DNA from: an uncultured Campylobacter sp.
Lineage (GTDB): Bacteria > Campylobacterota > Campylobacteria > Campylobacterales > Campylobacteraceae
NCBI GenBank assembly: GCA_900539505.1
Contig: UQCL01000005.1
Span: 1-64,000, forward strand
Length of the DNA: 64,000 nt
Reading direction: 5' to 3'
Below are positions 25,993-33,956 of this stretch, in pieces. Position 1 is the stretch's first letter, and every line of letters starts with the position of its first letter. The translations under genes were made by a program, and so were the position numbers. Below the pieces are notes generated by a model. It was not told the origin of the DNA, made no database searches, and was given only the letters and a program-made list of their open reading frames with translations.

Positions 25993-26655
25993 TTGAAAAT
26001 TCTACTTGTCGAGGATGAAAAAGATCTAAATCAAATCATCGCAAAATGTCTGAAAAAGGACGGCTACAGAGTAGATTGCGCCTTTTGCGGCAAGGAAGCG
26101 CTAGAGTTTTTGGATGTCGCAAAATATGACGCTATCGTGCTTGATGCGATGATGCCAGTGATGGACGGCTTTGAGTTTTTAAAGGCGGTACGGGCGCGCG
26201 GACTGGGAACGCCGGTTTTATTTTTAACTGCGCGGGACGCCAAAGAAGATATCGTCGCAGGGCTTGATCTGGGCGCAGACGATTATATGGTTAAGCCCTT
26301 TGATTTTCGTGAGCTTTTGGCGCGGCTTCGCGCAATTATCAGGCGTAAAAACGCTACTGCGGATAACGAAATTATCATAGGGCAAGTGCGCTTAAATCTA
26401 AGCAAAAAATCGGTCGTCTGCGCGGGCGAGGTAGTGGAGCTAACGGGTAAGGAATATAGAATTTTAGAGCTTTTAATGCTAAATCGCGGTGCGATTTTAA
26501 GCCGAGAACAAATCGGCGAGAGCATTTGGGATTTTAGCGACGAAACAAGCTCAAATGTTATCGATGTTTTAATCAAAAATATCCGCAAAAAGCTAGGCGA
26601 GTACGGCGATATAATAGAAACGAAGCGAGGGCTTGGCTATGTCGTGGCAAGATAG
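25993..26655 (+). CDS. OmpR-family response regulator
   Basis: A 220-residue regulator. The receiver domain has acidic residues in LVEDEKDLN, phospho-acceptor Asp in IVLDAMMPVMDGFEFL, Thr in VLFLTARDAKED and Lys in DDYMVKPFDF. The C-terminal winged helix (residues about 125-218) has ELTGKEYRILELLM and SNVIDVLIKNIRKKLG. The start is TTG behind AAGGAGCGC. It overlaps the kinase gene by 17 bases, so the two are translationally coupled. The 129-bp gap upstream may hold its own promoter. Confidence 0.94.
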   Translation: MKILLVEDEKDLNQIIAKCLKKDGYRVDCAFCGKEALEFLDVAKYDAIVLDAMMPVMDGFEFLKAVRARGLGTPVLFLTARDAKEDIVAGLDLGADDYMVKPFDFRELLARLRAIIRRKNATADNEIIIGQVRLNLSKKSVVCAGEVVELTGKEYRILELLMLNRGAILSREQIGESIWDFSDETSSNVIDVLIKNIRKKLGEYGDIIETKRGLGYVVAR

Positions 26656-28360
26656 CAAGATTTGTATCAAAATTTCGGCGATTACGAAGCAGATTTTTGC
26701 CGCTACGGCGCTTTTTATATTAAAATTCGTGCGAAATTTTAAACAGAATTTTACGCATAATTTTACTTGTTTAAAGAAAAGCCGCAAGAAAAATCTCACG
26801 CAAAATATCGAGTTAAACCGGGCTCTAAATTCTACTCAAAGCCAGGCGTCAAATTTTAAACGGAATTCCATGCAAAATCTTGCATCAAATTCCACGCCGA
26901 ATTTTTCTGCTACAAGCGCAAAGCCTGATCTAGCGCAAAATTCTAATAGCATCCTCGCGCAAAGTCAAGGACAAAATTTCTCGGCTAAAATCGCGATAAG
27001 AAATTTTACTCAAGCCTTATCTAGAGTATTTACAACCGCTAAGGAGAATTTTATCTCGCGCGCGCTACCTATCAGCCTACGCGTGACGCTTTATTACAGC
27101 GTATTTATTTTGGCGCTTGCAGGCGCTATTATCGGCATTTGCAGCTATATTTTAGACGAAGTATCAGGAAGCTCCGTCAGCCAAAAAAAGCTTGCCCGCT
27201 TAGTGCAAAAAGCCGCGCGCGAGGGAAAATTTAAAAGCTTTGATGACGGTGTATTTTTCTACGAACATGACGGACAAGGCGGCGTGATCGCAGGATTTGT
27301 GCCTAAAGGCTTCGATCCTGCGCTGCCGCTCTCGCCTCAAGGCGCGCGCGAGGTGGAGCTTGACGACGATGAGTTTTTCTATTACGACGCGCAGATCAAA
27401 GGGCACAGCGCATGGATACGCGGCGTAATCGCTGTTAGCGAGTTTGAGCTTGCGATGAAGCGCGTGATGCTAATCGCTCTTATCCTATCGCCGCTATTTG
27501 TAGTGCTAGTCATCTACGGCGGCTACGCGATCATAAAAAGAGCGTTTAAGCCCGTACGCACTATGTCGCGTACAGCTAACGAGATCGGAGCTAGCGGCGA
27601 TTTTACGCGGCGAATAGAACTACCACGAGGCAAGGATGAACTAAGCGCGCTCGCAGCTACGTTTAATGAAATGCTAGCATCACTGCAAAGCGCGTTTGAG
27701 CGCGAGCGGCAGCTAAGCGCCGACCTTTCGCATGAGCTGCGTACGCCCACTGCCGTCATACTGGCTCAAAGCGACTATGCCCTAGCCTATGAGCAAGACG
27801 CGAGCGAGGCAAAGGAGAGTTTCGCGGTCATCAACAATCAAGCGCGTAAAATTTCGGCGTTAATAGAGCAGATTTTAGAGCTTGCCCGCTTGCAGCGTGG
27901 CGTGCATTTGGCACCCGTAAGCTTAAGCAAAATCGCAAACGAGTGCGCGCAAGACTTTCAACTTTTATGCGCACAAAAAGGGCTAAGCTTTAGCTCGCAG
28001 ATAACCGAGGGCGTGCGCGTAAACGGCGATGAGCTGCTTTTGATCAGGCTGATTAACAATCTTTTAAGCAATGCTTTAAAATTTGCGCGCAGCAGCGTCG
28101 TTTTAGAGCTTTGCGTCAGTGCAGACGCGTGCGAACTTAGCATAAGCGACGACGGAGAGGGCATCGAGCCTGCCTTGCAAAATAAAATTTGGGACAAGCT
28201 CTATCAAATCGAGCGTTCCAGAAATCGCGAGCAAAATAGCGGCGCAGGGCTCGGGCTAGCCATCGCCTCACAAATCGCAAAGATCCATAATGCGCAGATT
28301 TCGCTGCGTAGCGAAGTAGGACGCGGAAGCAAATTTAGCGTAAAGTTTAAGAAGGTTTAG
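26639..28360 (+). CDS. Sensor histidine kinase with low-complexity N-terminal extension
   Basis: Partner of the upstream regulator. Two membrane helices flank a short periplasmic domain (SLRVTLYYSVFILALAGAII near residue 145 and VMLIALILSPLFVVLVIYGG near 275). HAMP follows, then the phospho-His in LSADLSHELRTPTA near residue 363. The ATPase has N-box LINNLLSNALKFA, G1 SISDDGEGI and G2 NSGAGLGLAIA. Residues about 30-115, before the first helix, are an Asn/Gln/Ser-rich cytoplasmic stretch with SNF, QNF and NSTQ repeats that ordinary kinases lack. I use the ATG at 26639 with GAGGG upstream; a TTG six bases earlier is possible. Confidence 0.92.
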   Translation: MSWQDSKICIKISAITKQIFAATALFILKFVRNFKQNFTHNFTCLKKSRKKNLTQNIELNRALNSTQSQASNFKRNSMQNLASNSTPNFSATSAKPDLAQNSNSILAQSQGQNFSAKIAIRNFTQALSRVFTTAKENFISRALPISLRVTLYYSVFILALAGAIIGICSYILDEVSGSSVSQKKLARLVQKAAREGKFKSFDDGVFFYEHDGQGGVIAGFVPKGFDPALPLSPQGAREVELDDDEFFYYDAQIKGHSAWIRGVIAVSEFELAMKRVMLIALILSPLFVVLVIYGGYAIIKRAFKPVRTMSRTANEIGASGDFTRRIELPRGKDELSALAATFNEMLASLQSAFERERQLSADLSHELRTPTAVILAQSDYALAYEQDASEAKESFAVINNQARKISALIEQILELARLQRGVHLAPVSLSKIANECAQDFQLLCAQKGLSFSSQITEGVRVNGDELLLIRLINNLLSNALKFARSSVVLELCVSADACELSISDDGEGIEPALQNKIWDKLYQIERSRNREQNSGAGLGLAIASQIAKIHNAQISLRSEVGRGSKFSVKFKKV

Positions 28361-28880
28361 GCGGTTTTGTGGGCTTGGCGGCGTAAAGAAATGCTGGGCG
28401 GCGAAATTCTTAAAATTTTATCGCCTATTGTTGCTTAAAATTTAACGACTATAGCAGTATGTAGGGGCGATGGTGTAATTTTAAAATTAGGCCGGCGTCG
28501 CCAATAATATCGGATGATTTTTGCGATAATCGTGCGCTTTTAAATTTAAATGGGTCAAATTAAATGGGCCAAATTTTAAAATTTAGTTTTACAGCGAAAT
28601 TCCGCGGCGAATTAATAAGGCAAGGCGCAGCATTTTACCCTTGGGCGAAGTGATAAGGCAAGCGCTTTAGAGCTTAAGTGGGCCGGCGCGGGTAATTTAA
28701 GAATTTTGAGGTATGCGGCAAAATAAGCCTTCGTTGAAATTTCACGGCGCAGTATTACAGAATAAACCTTTGCTAAAATTCTAAGACGCCACATTCGGCT
28801 CTAGAGAATTTAAATTTAGGAGTATCTAGCGACCGAGTAAAATTTAAATACGGAGCAAAAAAGACGGACTGAGATTTAAG
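28361..28880. other. Intergenic region after the histidine kinase
   Basis: No gene is apparent. It contains the 14-bp palindrome AAATTTTAAAATTT at 28571-28584 and several other RAATTY words. GGATGATTTTTGCGATA at 28512 resembles one arm of the nested repeat at 17824 (GGATGATTTTGTGCGATA), so these may be two members of a small dispersed repeat. Frames on the minus strand are short. Confidence 0.45.
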
Positions 28881-29222
28881 GCCGCCTACATAAGCGAAAT
28901 TTTATCTTTTTGCCTGCTTCGTCCTCGTAGCTTACGGCCATATTAATCAAAGCCGTTTGCCTTACCTCGTCCTATGAGGCAGCCCCGCCGTTTATTAATA
29001 TGACCCTACCGCGCTCGTCGGTCTCGTATCCGTAGCGGGTGCTGTAGCCAAATTTTACGCGGGTCTTGCACGGCGGTAGATTAAATTTCACTATATAGCG
29101 ACGGGCTACTTTTTCTGCATCGGGCTCGTCGCGAAACGTCGCGCCTTAGCCGTACGCAGTGCTATCAAAAGTAAAATTTCCTCGCCCGTTTTTACGCATT
29201 TGATTGCAAGCTTGCGTGGCAT
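28881..29222 (-). pseudogene. Decayed coding sequence of unknown function
   Basis: Reading the minus strand, MPRKLAIKCVKTGEEILL from 29222 has the look of a real N-terminus. After a frame change the text continues as FDSTAYG, stop, GATFRDEPDAEKVARRYIV, KFNLPPCKTRVKFGYSTR, YGYETDERGRVILINGG, stop, DEVRQTALINMAVSYED. The stops are TAA at 29146-29148 and TAG at 28972-28974, in the same frame. Amino-acid composition is protein-like, unlike neighbouring non-coding DNA. I do not recognise the family. It lies just past the ferrodoxin gene on the same strand and may once have shared its transcript. Confidence 0.6.
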
Positions 29223-29232
29223 GAGCTCGCCC

Positions 29233-29994
29233 TCATAAGTCTGCGGCAATGGACTTTTCTAAATTTTTCGCCCTACCTAGGATCGTAATCGCCTTGCGCT
29301 CGCATATATTTACGCACCTGTAGCAAAGCGTGCACTCATCGCCGAATTGCGCCTTTTTGCAAGCGAGCTTTATGTTACGCATCGGGCAGGGTTTGACGCA
29401 AGCCCCGCAGCCGCTGCATCGCGATGGATCGAGGCTCGGTTTGCGCTTGGCAAAGGGGCCTTTATCCCAAATTTTCATCCAAAGCCGCTGTCCTAAAAAC
29501 CCTGCAATACGACAAAGCGCGCTCAGCCCCTCTTGCGGCGGACGGCCTGCGCTAAGCGCCTCCGCAACGCGTCTGACTTTAGCGTCCGCCTCTTTGATTA
29601 TGCGCTCGTTTTTCGCTTGCGAGTAGCCAAAAATCGCCACGTCGAGGATGAACGCGGGCATTTTGATATGAGCGCTGCCCGTTATGTTTGCGCCGAATTG
29701 TTTTAAAATTCTAGCCGCGCACCCTGCCCCATCGCCGCTAAAAATCTCCATCGTAGCGAGGATGAATACGTTTTTGCCGCTAAAGCTCGCGCCGTTTCGG
29801 TAGAGGAAGTCGCGCACGATACGCGGCAGGTCGCTAAAATAGACGGGATATGCCAAGATAACGTCATTGTGGTGCTTTAAAAGCTCATTGCAAGCCTTGC
29901 TCTCGATCGAGACGCAAACGCCGCCAAGATGAGCGATGAGCCTATCCACGCAATGCTTCGTGTTGCCCGTAGCGCTAAAATAGATCGCTATCAT
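29233..29994 (-). CDS. EFR1-type ferrodoxin (flavodoxin plus two 4Fe-4S motifs)
   Basis: A 253-residue electron carrier. The N-terminal flavodoxin-like domain starts IAIYFSATGNTKHCVDRL, where SATGNT forms the FMN phosphate loop. The C-terminal ferredoxin domain carries CSGCGACVKPCPM and CTLCYRCVNICER, two full CxxCxxCxxxC motifs. The EFR1 family combines just these parts in anaerobes; its partners are not established. GGGAG stands shortly before the ATG. It is upstream of the decayed gene and downstream of the flavoprotein reductases, all on the minus strand, so a shared reductive role is possible. Confidence 0.87.
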   Translation of the reverse strand: MIAIYFSATGNTKHCVDRLIAHLGGVCVSIESKACNELLKHHNDVILAYPVYFSDLPRIVRDFLYRNGASFSGKNVFILATMEIFSGDGAGCAARILKQFGANITGSAHIKMPAFILDVAIFGYSQAKNERIIKEADAKVRRVAEALSAGRPPQEGLSALCRIAGFLGQRLWMKIWDKGPFAKRKPSLDPSRCSGCGACVKPCPMRNIKLACKKAQFGDECTLCYRCVNICERKAITILGRAKNLEKSIAADL

Positions 29995-30129
29995 ACGCGT
30001 CTCCCAAACTATGCGAATTTCGGTGAAATTTAACCCTTACCGAACGAATAGAATTTTACGCGCCTTTTGCATAAAATTTTAAAATTTAGATGTGACGGCG
30101 AAATTTAAATATGCCGTCGCGCCCTAAAT

Positions 30130-31674
30130 TCAGATATTTTCTGCCGCCACCATGCCAAAAACCATACAATCAGCCATGCTCATAGTACCGAGCCTACTTG
30201 CGCCGTGAACGCCACCGGTGATTTCGCCCGCTGCATATAGCCCTGCGATCGGCTCGCCGCTAGCTGCGTCGATAACCTGAGCTTTGGTATTGATCTGCAC
30301 GCCACCCATGCAGTAAAGAATTTTCGGGCTTGTTTGGCACGCATAAAATGGAGCTTTTGATACGTCGATACCGCCTACATCGGCTTTTGTCAAAGGCTTG
30401 CCAAACTCCGGGTCACTTCCTGCTTTGACATAGCCGTTAAAATCCGCGACGGTTTTTAAAAACGGTTCCAGCGGAATTTTATAAAATTTTGCAAGCTCTT
30501 CCAAGGTATTAAATTTTTTAATTGAGCCTGCTTCTACACCTTTTGATGTATAGACCGGATTATTTGCATCAACTGCGGCTTGATCGCAGATATTTATGGG
30601 ATAGTTGTCGTTATTTTCGCTCTCCGCCATGCATTTAAATATCGCTTCGGTTTTGATCTTGCGCCCGGCGTGCTCGTTCATAAAGCGTTTGCCCGTCTTT
30701 GGATCGACGGTTAGACCATAGTCGTTAGCGCAGTGATTTGAAAATAGCGCAGAAGTACCAAATCCCTTCTCGCTAGGATTAGTATAAGGATTTAGTTGAA
30801 TCCAGCTGAGTTGCAAAGGATTCGCCCCTAGCTTCATCGCCGCGATAAGCGCACCTGCGGTAGCGCCTGGTTGGCTTACGGTTTCGATATTGTCTTTTAG
30901 ATACGGCACCTGCTGAGCGCGAAACCATTTATCCGAGCTGTATCCACCCGCAGCCAAAATGACGCCATCTTTGGCTTTAAAAAATTTTACTTCGCCGCTT
31001 TTGTTTTCCCTATCGTCGCTAGCAAGCTGCGGATCGAACTTATATTCTTCGCGACACTTCACACCTACGACACGGCCGCTGTCATCTACGATGAAATCAT
31101 CAAATTTAGTACGCTTCTTGATTACGGCATTTGCATTTTCCTCGATCGCCTTATGCATCGGCTGGATGTAGCCCGAGCCGCTAGCATTTTTGGCCTGTAC
31201 GGCGCGCTTTAGCGAGTGTCCGCTAGCAGATATCACCTTGCCCGAAAACTCCACTCCGATGCTTTTTAGGTATTCAAAAGCATCGCCTGCGCGGTCGTAG
31301 ATGACGCCTAGCAAATCTACGTGATTTAAATTTAGCCCGTCTTTTAGGCAATCTGCGATGAAAGCCTCCTTACTATCCGTGATGCCCGCGGCTTTTTGGA
31401 ATTCGTTATTTGGCACCGCCATATTACCGGCGTTAATGACGGAATTGCCGCCCGCACGGCCCATCTTTTCGATCATAAGCACTTTTTTGCCGCGCTTAAG
31501 AGCCTGAAGTGTCGCCATCGAGCCCGCAAAACCGCTACCGATAACAACAACGTCATATTCTTCGTCAAATTTTACGTCTTTAGCGTTTTGCGTTGCACTA
31601 GCGCTGCTTGCAGCCAAAGCCAGAGCTCCCGCCGCGCCGATTTTCATAAAATTTCGTCTTGAAATTTCTTGCAT
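30130..31674 (-). CDS. Tat-exported flavoprotein reductase of the FccA/UrdA family, copy 1
   Basis: A 514-residue periplasmic FAD enzyme. It has a twin-arginine signal (ISRRNFMKIGAAGALAL), an FAD motif (VVVIGSGFAGSMATL) and the flavocytochrome-c reductase ending HGASRLGTMSMADCMVFG. It has no haem-binding CxxCH motif, so electrons must come from a separate carrier. The catalytic Arg region (KRFMNEHAGRK) is kept. The fumarate-binding His of Shewanella FccA (QAHPT) is Asn here (QLNPYT), and the HHTMGG motif is LYCMGG. Fumarate is therefore an unlikely substrate; another unsaturated compound is more plausible. AAGGAG precedes the ATG. Confidence 0.88.
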   Translation of the reverse strand: MQEISRRNFMKIGAAGALALAASSASATQNAKDVKFDEEYDVVVIGSGFAGSMATLQALKRGKKVLMIEKMGRAGGNSVINAGNMAVPNNEFQKAAGITDSKEAFIADCLKDGLNLNHVDLLGVIYDRAGDAFEYLKSIGVEFSGKVISASGHSLKRAVQAKNASGSGYIQPMHKAIEENANAVIKKRTKFDDFIVDDSGRVVGVKCREEYKFDPQLASDDRENKSGEVKFFKAKDGVILAAGGYSSDKWFRAQQVPYLKDNIETVSQPGATAGALIAAMKLGANPLQLSWIQLNPYTNPSEKGFGTSALFSNHCANDYGLTVDPKTGKRFMNEHAGRKIKTEAIFKCMAESENNDNYPINICDQAAVDANNPVYTSKGVEAGSIKKFNTLEELAKFYKIPLEPFLKTVADFNGYVKAGSDPEFGKPLTKADVGGIDVSKAPFYACQTSPKILYCMGGVQINTKAQVIDAASGEPIAGLYAAGEITGGVHGASRLGTMSMADCMVFGMVAAENI

Positions 31675-32133
31675 TTTTTGCTCCTTGCGTTGAAATTTTA
31701 TAGATTATACACCCACGTAGCGAAATTTAAAATTTAACGTAAAGACCTAGTGATAGAATTTTAAAAATTTAGAAAAGAAAATTTTAAAAGCGCAAATTTA
31801 AAGCGAATAAATTCCGCTCCGCTAGCCGGAGTCTAGGCGTAAATTTTAAAATTTACGGCGCACGGATTTGCTCGCCGCCTGTGCGAAATTTTGCCGCCGC
31901 TATAAAATTTTAAAGTGCGCGGTATTCAAATTTAAAAGACGCGCGGCAGATTTTTAAGCGCTTTAAATTTTAAAACGCTTTGAAATGCTGCGGCACGCTT
32001 TGCGGCTTTGTCTCAAAAATTTTAAAGACGTACATAGTGTTTCGGCGCAAAGCACATACCGCTACTTCGCGCCGAAATTTAACAAAACGCGCGTTTACGC
32101 CCGCTTCGCGCCGAAATTTCGCGGGCGCTAAAT
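31675..32133. other. Intergenic region between the two flavoprotein genes
   Basis: I see no gene. It has AAATTTTAAAATTT at 31842-31855 and about a dozen other AAATTT words. Close to the stop of the second flavoprotein gene a GC-rich near-duplicate occurs: TTCGCGCCGAAATTTAACAA at about 32069 and TTCGCGCCGAAATTTCGCGG at about 32104, about 35 bp apart. The copy-1 promoter should lie near 31700, but I cannot define it. Confidence 0.45.
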
Positions 32134-33684
32134 TTAAGCCCCGATTGTTTCGCCTGCGATCATTCCAAAAACCATACAATCAAGTATCGCGTAGGTTCCC
32201 AGCCTGCTCGCGCCGTGCACGCCGCCGGTTACCTCGCCCGCAGCCCAAAGCCCGGGGATCGGCTCGTGAGTAAGGCTAGAGATGACTTGAGCTTTGGTGT
32301 TGATCTCAAGTCCGCCCATAGTGTGGTGCACCTTTGGCATCGTGCGGCTTGCATAAAACGGCGGCTTAGAAACGTCGATGCCGTCCAGTTTATCGACAAC
32401 CTTGCCAAATTCCGGATCTTTGCCCGCTTTGACGTAAGAGTTATAATCCGCGACGGTCTTTAAAAACGGCTCTAGCGGCAGATTATAAGCCTTCGCAAGC
32501 TCCTCTAGTGTGTCAAATTTCTTCACGACGCCCGCTTCTAGAGGCCTTGAAGTATAGACCGGGTTACGCGCAGCGACGGCTTGGGAGTCGCAGACATTTA
32601 CCGGATAGTTATCGTTTTTCTCGCTTTCGGCGATGACCTTAAAGCAAGCATCCGCCTTAATCTTGCGCCCCGCGTGCTCGTCCATAAAGCGCTTGCCCGT
32701 CTTTGGATCGACGGTAAGACCGTAGGTGTTGCAGCAGTGGTTGGTAAAATTTACCGCAGCGCCGAAGCCCTTTTCATCGGGCGAGCAATATGGAAGGAAC
32801 TGAATCCACGACGTAAGAAGCGTAAATGCGCCGATTCTATTTGCCGCTAGCATCGCTCCCGCCGAGCTTCCCGGATGGTTAGTGCTGTCTATGCTAGGCA
32901 CTACGCGCGGATCTTGGATCTGGCGGTACCATAGATCGCGTCCGTATCCGCCCGAAGCCAGCAAAACGCCGTCTTTGGCTTTATAGCTCTTTTTCTCGCC
33001 GCTTTTGTTTTCCAGATCGTCGCTAAAGAGTTTCGGATCAAATTTATACTCCTCGCGAGCTTCTACACCCACGACACGACCGCTGTCATCCACGATAAAA
33101 TCATCAAATTTCGTGCGGGTTTTGATCGTGACGTTAGGATCGTTTTGAAGTTTACCCATCATCGGTTGGATATAACCCGAACCCGAGCCGTTGGTCGATT
33201 GCAAGCTCCTTGCGACGCTATGGCCGCTCTCAAAGATCAGCTTATCGCTAAACTCCGCTCCGCAGCTAGTTAAAAGATCCACGGCGTCGTTGCTGCGATC
33301 AAACATCACGCCTAAAAGATCGGTATGATTGAGCCCGAGTCCGTCTTTTACGGCATCAGCGATAAAAAGCTCCTTGCTATCCTTGATGCCTTGTGCGACT
33401 TGAAATTTATTCATCGGAGCAGCCATATTTCCGCCATTGATGACGGAATTTCCGCCCGCGCGACCCATCTTTTCTAAGATAAGCACCTTTTTACCGCGTC
33501 CGCTAGCTTTAATCGCCGCGGCAAGTCCCGCAAAACCGGTGCCGATGATGACGATGTCGTATTCCTCGTCAAATTTGACGTCCTTAGCGTTTTGCGCCGC
33601 ACTTGCGCTACTGGCTCCCAGCGCAAGTGCCCCCGCACCCACTGCGCTAATCTTTAAAAAACTACGTCTTGATACGTCTTGCAT
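32134..33684 (-). CDS. Tat-exported flavoprotein reductase of the FccA/UrdA family, copy 2
   Basis: Closely related to the neighbouring copy over its whole length. It has a twin-arginine signal (VSRRSFLKISAVGAG), an FAD motif (IVIIGTGFAGLAAAIKA), Arg in KRFMDEHAGRK and the end motif HGASRLGTYAILDCMVFG. Unlike copy 1 it keeps VHHTMGG, but the other substrate His is Leu (QFLPYC). The two copies therefore probably act on different substrates. There is no haem motif and no cytochrome gene beside it. I start at the ATG six bases inside the TTG frame start, because AAAGGAG is then correctly spaced. Confidence 0.89.
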   Translation of the reverse strand: MQDVSRRSFLKISAVGAGALALGASSASAAQNAKDVKFDEEYDIVIIGTGFAGLAAAIKASGRGKKVLILEKMGRAGGNSVINGGNMAAPMNKFQVAQGIKDSKELFIADAVKDGLGLNHTDLLGVMFDRSNDAVDLLTSCGAEFSDKLIFESGHSVARSLQSTNGSGSGYIQPMMGKLQNDPNVTIKTRTKFDDFIVDDSGRVVGVEAREEYKFDPKLFSDDLENKSGEKKSYKAKDGVLLASGGYGRDLWYRQIQDPRVVPSIDSTNHPGSSAGAMLAANRIGAFTLLTSWIQFLPYCSPDEKGFGAAVNFTNHCCNTYGLTVDPKTGKRFMDEHAGRKIKADACFKVIAESEKNDNYPVNVCDSQAVAARNPVYTSRPLEAGVVKKFDTLEELAKAYNLPLEPFLKTVADYNSYVKAGKDPEFGKVVDKLDGIDVSKPPFYASRTMPKVHHTMGGLEINTKAQVISSLTHEPIPGLWAAGEVTGGVHGASRLGTYAILDCMVFGMIAGETIGA

Positions 33685-33898
33685 TTGCAACTCCTTTAAT
33701 TGAAAGTGTATATTTAAAAGAAATGATAACTCGAATTTAAATGTAAGTCAAATAGAATAACTTTATAAATAGATAGTAAAAAGCTATGAAATATGGGCGT
33801 TGATATAAAATTTTGAAATTCGGCAGGCGGGCGGAATTGAAATTTTAAAATTTTATCAGGCGTTCGTTTGCAAAATGCTTGTGAACACAAAAGCGCAC

Positions 33899-33937
33899 TC
33901 GGCGCGAAAATCGCAATAAATGCAAAATCCGCGCCGA
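33899..33937 (-). terminator. Candidate terminator after the alpha-2-macroglobulin gene
   Basis: Perfect 8-bp GC-rich arms TCGGCGCG (33899-33906) and CGCGCCGA (33930-33937) enclose a 23-nt loop. On the minus strand the hairpin is followed by GTGCGCTTTTGTG. It lies about 20 bp past the stop codon, the expected place for the end of the pbpC/alpha-2-macroglobulin transcript. Confidence 0.5.
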
Positions 33938-33956
33938 ACTTTAAAGCCGCTACGCC

